Of a DNA stretch of 64,000 bases, positions 1-8,036 are shown in pieces. This DNA comes from Solwaraspora sp. WMMD792. Lineage in GTDB: Bacteria > Actinomycetota > Actinomycetes > Mycobacteriales > Micromonosporaceae. Position 1 is the first letter of the stretch. Each line of letters begins with the position of its first letter. Made by a program: the position numbers and the translations under genes. The stretch spans positions 1,302,001 through 1,366,000 of the forward strand of contig NZ_JARUBH010000009.1 of the NCBI RefSeq assembly GCF_029626105.1, written 5' to 3'. The notes under the pieces are model-generated. The model had not been told where the DNA came from. It worked only from the letters and a program-made list of their open reading frames with translations, and ran no database searches.

Positions 1-122
1 CGGTGCCGCACCCCGGGTACCCGCCGGCGGCCGACGCCCTGGCCGGCGCGACGCTCGTCGTCGACCGCCTCGACGAGCTGACGGTCGACCGGGTGCTCGC
101 CCTCGCCGTCGACAGGGGATAG
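1..122 (+). CDS. C-terminal fragment of a HAD-like hydrolase (partial)
   Basis: Frame 3 is open from the left edge to a TAG at 120-122 and gives the last 39 residues of a protein. The residues PHPGYPPAADALAGATLVV followed by a DRLDEL segment resemble the end of HAD-superfamily phosphatases, where a short beta strand (ATLVV) precedes a closing LDEL/T-type helix. No catalytic motif lies in the fragment, so the family call is an inference from the tail alone. The rest of the gene lies left of the window. Confidence 0.45.
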   Translation, partial: VPHPGYPPAADALAGATLVVDRLDELTVDRVLALAVDRG

Positions 123-271
123 ATGCCACCGACGGTTCCAGCCCGGCGCGGGTGAGCCGGGTCCGCCGGGGGAGTCCCCGGGCGCCGGGCCGGATCCTCT
201 AAACTGCGCCTGGCAGCGCTCCCAGCCGACCACGAGGTCCTGGTCGGCCGCACCCCCCGGAGGTCTCCGCC

Positions 272-1099
272 GTGAGCATTGAGGAACGAGCCCCGGTCGG
301 GGTGGACACCACCCGCCCCAGCGTCGCCCGCGTGTACGACTACATGCTCGGCGGCAAGGACAACTTCGCGGTCGATCGCCAGGCCGGCGAGATGGCGCTG
401 CAGGTCACCCCCGACGGTCCGCTGGCCGCCCGGGCCAACCGCGGCTTCCTGCGCCGCGCGGTGCGGCACCTGGTCGCCGAGGCCGGCGTGCGGCAGTTCC
501 TCGACATCGGCTCGGGCCTGCCGACCCAGGGCAACGTGCACGAGATCGCCCACCAGGTCGACCCGCAGGTGCGGGTGGTGTACGTGGACAGTGACCCGAT
601 GGTGCTGGCACACGGTCGGGCGCTGCTCGACAGCTCTCCGATGACCACCGTCGTCCAGGCGGACACCCGCGACCCGGAGCAGATCCTGGCCAACCCCGAC
701 GTACAGTCGATGATCGACCTGGATCAGCCGGTCGGTCTGCTGATGCTCGGCATCCTGCACCATCTCGGTGACGACGAGGATCCAGCCGGGGTGGCGACGG
801 TCTACCGGGACGCGGTCCCGAGCGGGAGCTACCTGGCCCTGTCCCACTTCCACAACCCAGGTGACAGCCAGCCGGAGGCCGCCCGCAAGGCGCTCGTGGT
901 CGAGAAGATCTTCAACCAGACGTTGGGTACCGGTCGGTGGCGCCAACGCGACGAGATCCTTGGGTACTTCGGCGACTTCGAGATGCTCGAACCGGGCCTG
1001 GTGCCCCTTGCGGAGTGGCGTCCGGACCCTGACGACGAGCCGTCGGAGCAGACCGACACCTACTACACCTTCGTCGGCGGCGTCGCCCGCAAGCCCTGA
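272..1099 (+). CDS. SAM-dependent methyltransferase, PF04672 (DUF574) family
   Basis: This 275-residue protein belongs to the actinobacterial Methyltransf_19 (DUF574) family, predicted SAM methyltransferases whose substrates are mostly unknown. The diagnostic N-terminus is visible: TTRPSVARVYDYMLGGKDNFAVDR near residues 12-35, given here as a motif of two parts (PSVARVYDYMLGG and KDNFAVDR). A SAM-binding glycine motif (FLDIGSGLPT) and an acidic strand end (VVYVDSDPMVLAH) follow. Start is GTG at 272, chosen because GGAGG lies at 259-263. A paralogue of the same length and order sits at 20362-21207. It appears monocistronic. Function is not known. Confidence 0.9.
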   Translation: MSIEERAPVGVDTTRPSVARVYDYMLGGKDNFAVDRQAGEMALQVTPDGPLAARANRGFLRRAVRHLVAEAGVRQFLDIGSGLPTQGNVHEIAHQVDPQVRVVYVDSDPMVLAHGRALLDSSPMTTVVQADTRDPEQILANPDVQSMIDLDQPVGLLMLGILHHLGDDEDPAGVATVYRDAVPSGSYLALSHFHNPGDSQPEAARKALVVEKIFNQTLGTGRWRQRDEILGYFGDFEMLEPGLVPLAEWRPDPDDEPSEQTDTYYTFVGGVARKP

Positions 1100-1275
1100 C
1101 CCGCCGCGCCCGTCCCGTACGCCGTCGTACCGCCGCACCCTTGCCGTAGCCGGATCTGCTGGCAGACAGGGCCACACCGCGCGTGTTAGCGTCCGACAGC
1201 TGCGGGTGACCGTCGATGCCCGTGGCCGGTCGCCCTACGACCGCACCCGTGCACCTTCTGCGGAGGTACGCCCCG

Positions 1276-2814
1276 ATGACGATGGTCGACCCGGCAATGC
1301 CCCGCCCGGTGACGGTGCACATCGACCCGGCGTTCGTGGTCGCACCGGTCCGGCGCCGTACCTTCGGATCCTTCGTCGAACACATGGGCCGGTGCGTGTA
1401 CACCGGGCTCTACGAGCCCGACCATCCGACCGCCGACGAGCGTGGACTGCGCCGTGACGTGCTCGACCTGGTCCGGGAACAGGGCGTTTCGGTGGTCCGC
1501 TACCCCGGGGGCAACTTCGTCTCGGGCTACCGCTGGGAGGACGGGGTGGGGCCCCGGGACCAGCGTCCCACCCGGCTCGACCCGGCCTGGCACAGCATCG
1601 AGACCAACGCTTTCGGGCTGGACGAGTTCGTCAGCTGGGCGCGGTCCGCCGGGGTCGAGCCAATGTTGGCGGTCAACCTGGGCACCCGGGGTCCGCGCGA
1701 GGCGATGGACCTGCTGGAGTACGCCAACCATCCGGGCGGCACCCAGCTGTCCGATCTGCGCCGGGCGCACGGCCGGCAGGCCCCGTACGACATCCGGATG
1801 TGGTGTCTCGGCAACGAGATGGACGGGCCGTGGCAGCTGGGCCATCAGACCGCCGACGAGTACGGGCGACGGGCCGCCGAGACGGCCCGGGGGATGCGGA
1901 TGATCGACCCCGATCTGGAGCTGGTCGTCTGTGGCAGCTCCGGTCCCGCCATGCCGACCTTCGCGGCCTGGGAGGCGACCGTCCTGGAACACACCTACGA
2001 CCAGGTCGACTACGTCTCCGCCCATCTCTACTTCGAGGAGCAGGACGGGGACCTGACCAGTTTCCTGGCGTCGTCGGTGGAGATGGACCGATTCATCGGG
2101 GACATCGTGGCCACCTGTGACCACGTCCGGGCCAAGACCCGGAGCAGCAAGCGGATGCAGATCTCGTTCGACGAGTGGAACGTCTGGTACATGCGCCGGT
2201 TCCTTGCCGAGGGGGTGCCGACCGAGTGGGTGCGGGCGCCGTCGCTCAGCGAGGACGACTACACCGTCGCCGACGCCGTGGTGGTGGGCTCCTCGCTGAT
2301 CACCCTGTTGCGCAACAGCGACCGGGTGACCGCCGCCTGTCAGGCTCAGCTGGTCAACACGATCGCGGCCATCCGCGCGGAGCCGGGCGGTCCGGCCTGG
2401 CGGCAGACGATCTTCTACCCCTTCGCGTACACCGCCCGCCACGCCCGAGGGACGGTGCTGCGGGTCGAGTGTGGCAGCGGGCCGGTCGTGGAGACTGCGC
2501 GGTACGGCGAGGTGCCGCTGCTGGATGTCGTGGCCACCCACGACGACGACGCGGATCAGCTGGTGATCTTCGCTGTCAACCGTGGGCAGCGGGAGTCCCT
2601 CGTGCTCGACATCGACCTGCGGGCATTCCCCGGCTACCGGGTCGTTGAGCAGTGCGTGCTGACCGACCCGGACGTGCGGGCCGCCAACACGTCGGCGCAG
2701 CCGGACCGGGTCCGTCCCCAGACCCTTCCCGGCCCGGCGGTCGACCAGGGGCGGCTGTCGGTGATGCTGCCGTCCGTCTCCTGGACGATGGTGCGTCTGG
2801 CGACGTCAGGCTGA
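1276..2814 (+). CDS. Alpha-L-arabinofuranosidase, GH51
   Basis: The 512-residue protein matches family 51 glycoside hydrolases, which release terminal arabinofuranose from arabinoxylan or arabinan side chains with retention of configuration. The N-terminal TIM barrel carries RYPGGNFVSGY, the acid/base region CLGNEMDGPW (Glu181) and the nucleophile region FDEWNVWY (Glu300). A C-terminal beta-sandwich ends the protein, as is usual for GH51. No signal peptide is seen, so it probably acts on imported oligosaccharides. ATG 1276 is preferred over an upstream in-frame ATG at 1216 because GGAGG lies at 1262-1266. A probable LacI-type operator lies downstream at 2928, not upstream. Confidence 0.93.
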   Translation: MTMVDPAMPRPVTVHIDPAFVVAPVRRRTFGSFVEHMGRCVYTGLYEPDHPTADERGLRRDVLDLVREQGVSVVRYPGGNFVSGYRWEDGVGPRDQRPTRLDPAWHSIETNAFGLDEFVSWARSAGVEPMLAVNLGTRGPREAMDLLEYANHPGGTQLSDLRRAHGRQAPYDIRMWCLGNEMDGPWQLGHQTADEYGRRAAETARGMRMIDPDLELVVCGSSGPAMPTFAAWEATVLEHTYDQVDYVSAHLYFEEQDGDLTSFLASSVEMDRFIGDIVATCDHVRAKTRSSKRMQISFDEWNVWYMRRFLAEGVPTEWVRAPSLSEDDYTVADAVVVGSSLITLLRNSDRVTAACQAQLVNTIAAIRAEPGGPAWRQTIFYPFAYTARHARGTVLRVECGSGPVVETARYGEVPLLDVVATHDDDADQLVIFAVNRGQRESLVLDIDLRAFPGYRVVEQCVLTDPDVRAANTSAQPDRVRPQTLPGPAVDQGRLSVMLPSVSWTMVRLATSG

Positions 2815-2893
2815 TCCGCCGACCGGGTTCGGGTGGCGGCGTCGGTGTTGCGCCGCCCCGCGACTGTCTGTGGTCTGACGACGACGTGTGTGC

Positions 2894-2941
2894 TTGACGG
2901 CGTTCGCCGGACGCGCGTAGCGTAGTGCTTAACCGGTTAAG
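2894..2941 (+). promoter_or_regulatory. Promoter with LacI-type operator CTTAACCGGTTAAG
   Basis: A -35-like TTGACG (2894-2899) and a -10-like TAGCGT (2918-2923) are 18 bp apart. Immediately after lies the perfect 14-bp palindrome CTTAACCGGTTAAG (2928-2941), of the form bound by LacI/GalR-family repressors, placed to block initiation. A degenerate copy of the same palindrome lies upstream of the mannanase gene at 5906-5918. The promoter points towards the DedA gene at 3075. Confidence 0.6.
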
Positions 2942-2976
2942 AGATCGGGGTGACACCTCTCTGTGGTGGGGAGTAC

Positions 2977-3070
2977 GCCCGTGACGCCCCGGTGCCGCAT
3001 CCGTCGGACCGTCACGGGCACCGCCCCGCAACTGCTAACGTCGGCTCCGCAGCCCCCCGCGAGCGGGGGG
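2977..3070 (+). promoter_or_regulatory. Structured leader with two hairpins ahead of dedA-like gene
   Basis: Two inverted repeats fill the leader: GCCCGTGACG (2977-2986) pairs with CGTCACGGGC (3010-3019), and CCCCCCGC (3053-3060) pairs with GCGGGGGG (3063-3070). The second ends 4 bases before the GTG start at 3075 and would cover the G-rich stretch that is the only ribosome-binding candidate. A role in translation control or as an attenuator is an inference. Confidence 0.45.
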
Positions 3071-3074
3071 TGCT

Positions 3075-3773
3075 GTGCTGAGCGACTGGCTGCAGCGGTT
3101 GCTGTCGATGGACAGTGCGTTGATCTACCTGCTGGTCGGGCTGTTGGTCTTCGCCGAGGACGCGCTGTTCGTCGGCTTCGTGTTCCCCGGCGAGACCGCC
3201 GCGGTGCTCGGCGGCGTCGCCGCCAGCCTCGGCACCATCTCCCTGCCCGGAATCACCGTGGTCGTGGTCAGTGCGGCCGTGGCCGGCGATACCACCAGCT
3301 ATCTGATCGGCCGGGCCCTGGGGCCCCGGCTGCTGCGGATGCGCTTCCTGCGCAAGCGGCAGGCCTGGGTGCGGCGGGCGCAGCACCAGTTGGCGGTACG
3401 GGGCGGTACCGCGGTCTTCGTCGGCCGGTTCGTGACCTTCTTCCACGCGGTGATGCCCGCCCTGGCCGGCGCGGCACACATGCCGTACCGGCGGTTCTTT
3501 CTCTACAACGTCGCGGGTGCGTTGGTCTGGGGGATCGGCACGGTGCTGATCGGCTACCTGGCCGGCAGCTCGTACGCCGCGATCGAGGAGGTCGCCGGCC
3601 GGGCGGCTGCCGTCGTGGTCGCGGTGCTGGCGCTCGGGGCGCTCGTCGTCTGGCGGCTACGGGCCGCCCGTCGCGAATGTGCACCCGACGCGGCGGCTGG
3701 CCAGCCGACATCCGGCCGTCACCGGCCCGGCCGAGGCCGTGACGGCTGCGACCGGTCCGGTGACCATGCCTGA
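3075..3773 (+). CDS. DedA-family membrane protein (VTT/SNARE-associated domain)
   Basis: The 232-residue protein is a polytopic membrane protein of the DedA/VTT family, several members of which act as lipid flippases or scramblases supporting membrane homeostasis. The family signature is visible as FAEDALFVGFVFPGE near residues 26-40, followed by GDTTSYLIGRALGP and by GRFVTFFHAVMPALAGAAHMPYRRF, the region with conserved arginines and prolines. About five hydrophobic segments are present and the C-terminus is basic and hydrophilic. GTG at 3075 is the probable start. A regulated promoter at 2894-2941 and hairpins at 2977-3070 precede it. Confidence 0.9.
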   Translation: MLSDWLQRLLSMDSALIYLLVGLLVFAEDALFVGFVFPGETAAVLGGVAASLGTISLPGITVVVVSAAVAGDTTSYLIGRALGPRLLRMRFLRKRQAWVRRAQHQLAVRGGTAVFVGRFVTFFHAVMPALAGAAHMPYRRFFLYNVAGALVWGIGTVLIGYLAGSSYAAIEEVAGRAAAVVVAVLALGALVVWRLRAARRECAPDAAAGQPTSGRHRPGRGRDGCDRSGDHA

Positions 3774-3804
3774 CGACCAACCGGTAACGCCCGGCGACGA
3801 ACTC

Positions 3805-4245
3805 CTACGCCGGCACCGGTAGCAGCTCCGCCATCCGCAGCCCGTCTGCGGTCGGCGGCGACAGCGGCAGCCGGTCGATCTCGTCGATCGGCACCCACCG
3901 GATGGCGTCCGCACTGCCGCCGACCTCGGTGACCACCGGCTCGCCCGGCCCCACCCGCGCGCTGTGCAGCAGCCCGACCACGTGCCAGTCGGTGCCGTTG
4001 CGGTGCGCCAGGTACGACCGCACGTCCAGCAACCGCGACGACATCACCTCCAGCCCGGCCTCCTCCTGCAGCTCCCGGGTGAGCGCCTCGCCGGGCTGTT
4101 CGCCCGGATCGAGACCACCTCCCGGCAGATGCCAGGCACCCGGCTCGAACACCGGGGACGCCTCGGACAACCGGCTCAGCAGCACCGCCGAGTCCCGGAC
4201 GATCACCGCGTACGCGCCCACCCGTAGACGAGGACCTTCGCTCAC
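3805..4245 (-). CDS. Nudix hydrolase
   Basis: This 146-residue protein is a Nudix-fold pyrophosphohydrolase acting on a nucleoside-diphosphate-linked compound. A complete Nudix box is visible near residues 41-63: GGGLDPGEQPGEALTREL followed by QEEAGL, satisfying Gx5Ex7RExxEExG. The substrate cannot be read from the sequence; the family includes (d)NTP, ADP-ribose and 8-oxo-dGTP hydrolases. The GTG at 4245 is chosen because GGAGGT (complement of 4251-4256) sits just upstream; the frame is open further, but that extension reads antisense into the mannanase gene. Convergent with the DedA gene. Confidence 0.9.
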   Translation of the reverse strand: MSEGPRLRVGAYAVIVRDSAVLLSRLSEASPVFEPGAWHLPGGGLDPGEQPGEALTRELQEEAGLEVMSSRLLDVRSYLAHRNGTDWHVVGLLHSARVGPGEPVVTEVGGSADAIRWVPIDEIDRLPLSPPTADGLRMAELLPVPA

Positions 4246-4315
4246 CGTAAACCTCCAGCTCGTAGCGACTTGCCAGGGCCCACACCAGCTGCCAGCCGGC
4301 TCAGCGAACGACGCC

Positions 4316-4362
4316 GGTGTGCCGGTGGCCGGACGGATACCCGCCCGGCCACCGGTCACACC
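4316..4362 (-). terminator. Strong hairpin terminator of the mannanase gene
   Basis: Left arm GGTGTG plus CCGGTGGCCGG (4316-4332) pairs with CCGGCCACCGG (4345-4355) and CACACC (4357-4362), leaving a 12-base loop and one bulge. It begins 18 bases past the mannanase stop codon. There is no T tract, as is common for actinomycete terminators. Confidence 0.7.
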
Positions 4363-4379
4363 TGTGGTGGCGGCTGCGG

Positions 4380-5774
4380 CTACCGCGCGGCGCAGGACAG
4401 CGTCGGCACCGGGTTGCTGCCGGTCCAACTGCCGATGAAGCCGAAGGTCGTGCTCTGTCCGGCGCCGAGGTTGCCGTTGTAGCTGACGTTGGTCGCCGAG
4501 ACACTCGCCCCGGTGCTGGTGACGGTGGCGTTCCACGCCTGGTTGACCGACTGACCGCTGGCGAACGTCCAGCTCACCCGCCAGCCGCTGAGCGCCGAAC
4601 CGCCGGCGGTCACCCGGACCTCACCCTGGAAACCGCCCTGCCACTGACCGATCACCGCGTACGTCGCGGTGCACGCCCCTGACGGCGGCGGTGTGGTCGG
4701 GGGCGCGGTGGTGGGCGCAGCGGTAGTGGGCGGCGGGGTGGTCGGGGGCGCGGTGGTGGGCGCAGCGGTGGTCGGCGGTGGCGTCCCGCCGCTGTAGACG
4801 GTCGCCTCCCGTGCGGTCTCCCGAATCCCGTTGGTGCCGTTGAACAGCCGTTGGCCCCACGAGGTGAGGCTGTTGACGTTGAAGTTGTTCACCATGTCGA
4901 GGTATTCGACGCCGCCGCTGTTGCCGCTCCACGACCAACCGAGCCAGCCGATGCCGTGCTGCCGGGTGTAGGACAGGATCGAATCCTCGTCCGGGTTGCC
5001 GTCGGAATGGTCGTGCCCGAACTCGCCGACCGCGATCGGCAGCCCGGCCGAGCGGAACCGCCCGAGGTAGTCGCTGATCTCGGCGGCGGTGTCGAACACG
5101 CCGTACATGTGGATCGAGAAGAGCAGGTTCCGGGCCGGGTCGGCGTTCCACACCGACTGCGCGTTGTCGCGCATCGTGAAGGTCCAGTCCTGTCCCCAGT
5201 TCGGTGCGTCGACCATGATCGCGTGCTCGAAACCGGCGGCACGCAGCCGCTGCACGGCGCTCGTGGTGTGACTGGTCCAGTTCTGGTAGCCGCTGTTGCC
5301 GAACGGTTCGTTGCCGATGTTGATGACCACGTAGTTCTCCTGGCCGCGCAGCACGCTGGCCAGGCTGATCCAGTAGTCGGCGGCGGACGCCAGGGTCGCG
5401 GCGGCCCCCTCCTCGCCGTACCCGGTGGTGTCGTGCACCTCCAGGACGCAGATCAGCCGGTTGGCCTTGCACAGCGAAATGACGTTGGCGACGTCGCTGG
5501 CATCGTTGCGGGTCCACCGATGGCCGTTGCTGAGCACCACCCGGACGGCGTTCGCGCCCAGGGACTTGATGTTGGCGAAGGAAGTGGTCTGGCTGGGGTA
5601 CCAGGTGTGTGCGTGGTTGACCCCGCGCAGGACGAACGGAGTGCCGTTCGCCTCGACCAGCCGGCCGTCGCTGACGTGCAGACCGACGGCGGCGTGTGCG
5701 GGCTGGACCAGCACCACGACGGAGGTGACCAGGGCGAGCAGCGCCGCGGCCGCGACGCTCAGACGTGTCTTCAT
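4380..5774 (-). CDS. Secreted beta-mannanase, GH5 with CBM2
   Basis: The 464-residue protein is a secreted endo-beta-1,4-mannanase of the GH5_8 type, close in layout to Streptomyces ManA. Order: signal peptide 1-28 ending AHA, GH5 domain about 29-328, Pro/Thr linker about 331-365, and a family 2 carbohydrate-binding module about 366-464 with a likely Cys368-Cys461 bridge. The acid/base is Glu156 in NIGNEPFGN and the nucleophile Glu251 in IAVGEFGHDHSDG. The linker is built from two 45-bp direct repeats. Cellulase activity is a less likely alternative, since the GVNHAHTWYP and LEVHDTTGYGE segments are typical of mannanases. An operator-like palindrome lies about 130 bases upstream and a hairpin terminator downstream. 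Confidence 0.9.
   Translation of the reverse strand: MKTRLSVAAAALLALVTSVVVLVQPAHAAVGLHVSDGRLVEANGTPFVLRGVNHAHTWYPSQTTSFANIKSLGANAVRVVLSNGHRWTRNDASDVANVISLCKANRLICVLEVHDTTGYGEEGAAATLASAADYWISLASVLRGQENYVVINIGNEPFGNSGYQNWTSHTTSAVQRLRAAGFEHAIMVDAPNWGQDWTFTMRDNAQSVWNADPARNLLFSIHMYGVFDTAAEISDYLGRFRSAGLPIAVGEFGHDHSDGNPDEDSILSYTRQHGIGWLGWSWSGNSGGVEYLDMVNNFNVNSLTSWGQRLFNGTNGIRETAREATVYSGGTPPPTTAAPTTAPPTTPPPTTAAPTTAPPTTPPPSGACTATYAVIGQWQGGFQGEVRVTAGGSALSGWRVSWTFASGQSVNQAWNATVTSTGASVSATNVSYNGNLGAGQSTTFGFIGSWTGSNPVPTLSCAAR
4693..4782 (-). repeat. Two 45-bp tandem repeats coding the Pro/Thr linker
   Basis: Two nearly identical 45-bp units (4693-4737 and 4738-4782) encode the repeated linker peptide TPPPTTAAPTTAPPT. 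They join the GH5 and CBM2 domains of the mannanase; copy-number change here would only lengthen or shorten the linker. Confidence 0.85.
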
Positions 5775-5905
5775 GACCTACCTCGGGTAGCGACCCGTGG
5801 GTGACCCACGGGGACGAAAGACACCGGCTGACCTGGCCAGCACGGTGTCGGCGACTACCCGGCCCTTCGCGCAGGCATCAGCGTAGACCGGCGCGTTCCG
5901 GCTAC

Positions 5906-5918
5906 GCAACCGGTTAAG
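5906..5918 (-). promoter_or_regulatory. Probable LacI-type operator upstream of the mannanase gene
   Basis: The sequence GCAACCGGTTAAG shares its core AACCGGTT and right arm with the perfect palindrome at 2928-2941. It lies about 132 bases upstream of the mannanase start, where a substrate-responsive repressor would be expected. The left arm is degenerate, so binding is not certain. Confidence 0.5.
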
Positions 5919-5975
5919 TTGATTCGTCACTGGTATCGGTCTGCACCGCTGGCTGATCTAGCCCGGTAAACGCCG

Positions 5976-6018
5976 CTACCGGCGTCGACGCCCGGTGATC
6001 CGGGGTCGACGCCGGTAG
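5976..6018 (-). terminator. Long hairpin terminator after the LolA-like gene
   Basis: CTACCGGCGTCGAC (5976-5989) pairs perfectly with GTCGACGCCGGTAG (6005-6018), and the inner CCCGG/CCGGG (5991-5995, 6000-6004) extends the stem around a TGAT loop. It starts 14 bases past the stop codon of the minus-strand LolA-like gene. Confidence 0.75.
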
Positions 6019-6031
6019 TGGACCGGTCAAG

Positions 6032-7243
6032 TCAGCGGGTCTCGGTAGCCACCTCGTACAGCCGCTCCGGCGTCACCGCGCCGGCGAACAGCCGGCCGTC
6101 GTCGGCGATCAACGCGGTGAACAGCGCACTGGAGAACAGCCGGCCGCTGCCCCACGGCCCGTTGACCGCCGGCAGATCACCCAGCATCTGCATGACCTGG
6201 GCGCCCTCGGCGGACTCACCGGCGTGCTCCTCGGCCGCGGCCGCCGCCTCGGCCGGCGGTGTGACCACCAGGACGGTGCCCCAGCCGCTGCCGACCGTCC
6301 GGACCGCGTCCTCGCTGTCCGCCCAGCCCTGCGCCAGCTCCTCCAGCATGCCGTCGGTCTCGGCGTCGCCCGGCAGCTGGTCCGGACCCCGGGAACCGGC
6401 ACCCGGCGCCGCGACATCGTCCTCGCCCGCCTCGACGACCTCGGTGCCCGGCGGTGGGTTGAAGACGAACTGCTCCTCATCCGGTGTGTCGAAGCTGACC
6501 TGGGTGAACGCCGTCTCGATGGCGGCCCGGTCGGCGCCGACCGGATAGACCGCGAACCGCAGCGGCACGTACTCCACCGAGTCGATCGCGATCCGGATCT
6601 CCTCGACCAGCGAGTCCTCGTCGCGCGGGGTGAGCACCAGCTCGTACGCGGTCCGCCCGGCGAGCTCCGCCGAGCGGCCCACCGACACCTCGGTGCTCGG
6701 GTCGATCGCCTCCAGCACCTCGTCGGCCGCCGCCTGCGGGGTGATGGGCAGCTCCGGCGTCGGATCGGCTCCGGCCCGCTCGCCCGCCGCGTCGGCGTGA
6801 TCGCCCTCGGCCGGCAACTCGAAGTGGGTGGCCTGCTGCTGCTGGCTGGACCAGATCCAGACATCCTGCCCGTTGCGGATGACGTCGGTCTCGCCCAGCG
6901 TGCGGACCATCGCCAACCGGGCCTGGTCCGGACCGGCATACCAGACGCGCAGGGTCTGCGTACCGTTGATCAGCGAGCCGAGCCCGTTGCCGGCACCGAT
7001 CTGACCGGCCAGGTTGAGCGCCGCCGGCAGGCCCAGCTCGGCGCGGTGCACGACCGTCCCGGACATGCCGTCGACCTCGGCGGTCTGCAGGTCGACCAGC
7101 AGTTGCTCGGCGCTGCGCGGCGGCAGGACCGGGTCAGCGGACGCGGCGAGCGCCCCCACGGCAACGCCGCCGCCGACGAGCACCGCCGCCGACGCGGCGG
7201 GGACCAGCCAGCGCATCGCCGGCCGGGATGTGAATACCGACAT
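6032..7243 (-). CDS. LolA-like exported protein (DUF2092-like)
   Basis: The 403-residue protein begins with a short basic stretch and one hydrophobic segment (about residues 11-34, LVPAASAAVLVGGGVAVGALA), then a beta-rich domain with lipoprotein-carrier-like features (SGTVVHRAELGLP, LRVWYAGPDQARLAMVRTL, DVWIWSSQQQQATHFELP). Proteins of this kind in actinobacteria often flank OmpR-type two-component genes, as here, where the response regulator diverges at 7380. It may carry a lipid or sense envelope state; its function is not established. ATG at 7243 has GGAGGT (complement of 7250-7255) upstream; the open frame extends to 7339 but without a better site. Confidence 0.72.
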   Translation of the reverse strand: MSVFTSRPAMRWLVPAASAAVLVGGGVAVGALAASADPVLPPRSAEQLLVDLQTAEVDGMSGTVVHRAELGLPAALNLAGQIGAGNGLGSLINGTQTLRVWYAGPDQARLAMVRTLGETDVIRNGQDVWIWSSQQQQATHFELPAEGDHADAAGERAGADPTPELPITPQAAADEVLEAIDPSTEVSVGRSAELAGRTAYELVLTPRDEDSLVEEIRIAIDSVEYVPLRFAVYPVGADRAAIETAFTQVSFDTPDEEQFVFNPPPGTEVVEAGEDDVAAPGAGSRGPDQLPGDAETDGMLEELAQGWADSEDAVRTVGSGWGTVLVVTPPAEAAAAAEEHAGESAEGAQVMQMLGDLPAVNGPWGSGRLFSSALFTALIADDGRLFAGAVTPERLYEVATETR

Positions 7244-7379
7244 CTTCGTACCTCCTGCCACCCATCGTGCGTCGGGTGTACTGAGACGTTGCTGAGAGCC
7301 GGTGGACAAGCTGAGAGCACGCTCAGCGACGACGGGCACGGGTGACCCGGTTGCCCGCCCATGATGGCACCCTTGACCG

Positions 7380-8036
7380 GTGCGGGTGCTGGTGGTGGAG
7401 GACGAGGTCCGGTTGGCCGACGCCCTGCGGCGCGGCCTGCAGGAGGAAGGCTTCGTCGTGGACGTCGCCGCGAGCGGGCCGGCCGGGCTGGAGCTGGCCC
7501 GGCACGGGGGGTACGACGCGATGATCCTCGACGTGATGCTGCCCGGACTGTCCGGCTACCGGGTGGTGCGCCAGCTGCGGGCCGAGCAGAACTGGCTGCC
7601 GGTGCTGATCCTGTCCGCGAAGGACGGCGAGTACGACCAGGCGGACGGCCTCGACTGCGGTGCCGACGACTACCTGACCAAGCCCTTCTCGTACGTCGTG
7701 CTGCTGGCCCGGCTGCGCGCGCTGCTACGGCGCGGCGCGCCGCAGCGGCCGGCTGTGCTCACCGCCGGTGATCTGAGCCTCGACCCGGCCCGGCGGCGGG
7801 TCACCCGGGCCGATGCCGAGGTGGCGCTCACCGCCCGTGAGTACGCCCTGCTGGAGTACCTGATGCGGCGCGCCGGCGAGGTGGTCTCCAAGATCGAACT
7901 GCTCGACCACGTCTGGGACGCCAGCGTCGACACCGCGCCGAACGCCGTCGAGGTGTACATCGGGTATCTGCGCCGCAAGGTCGGCCGGGAGCGGCTGGAG
8001 ACCGTCCGGGGCGCCGGTTACCGGCTGGTCCCGTGA
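7380..8036 (+). CDS. OmpR/PhoB-family response regulator
   Basis: The 218-residue protein has an N-terminal receiver domain (acidic pocket VVEDE, phospho-acceptor Asp51 in MILDVMLPG, Lys near residue 101 in LTKPFSY) and a C-terminal winged-helix DNA-binding domain ending TVRGAGYRLVP. It receives phosphate from the histidine kinase encoded just downstream, with which it overlaps by four bases (GTGA). GTG at 7380 is the start; no strong ribosome-binding sequence precedes it. The divergent LolA-like gene at 7243 is a candidate target. Confidence 0.95.
   Translation: MRVLVVEDEVRLADALRRGLQEEGFVVDVAASGPAGLELARHGGYDAMILDVMLPGLSGYRVVRQLRAEQNWLPVLILSAKDGEYDQADGLDCGADDYLTKPFSYVVLLARLRALLRRGAPQRPAVLTAGDLSLDPARRRVTRADAEVALTAREYALLEYLMRRAGEVVSKIELLDHVWDASVDTAPNAVEVYIGYLRRKVGRERLETVRGAGYRLVP

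Noticed and set aside
1186-2541. Minus-strand open frame opposite the GH51 gene
   Set aside because: Antisense of a well-supported GH51 gene; the product has no recognisable domain.
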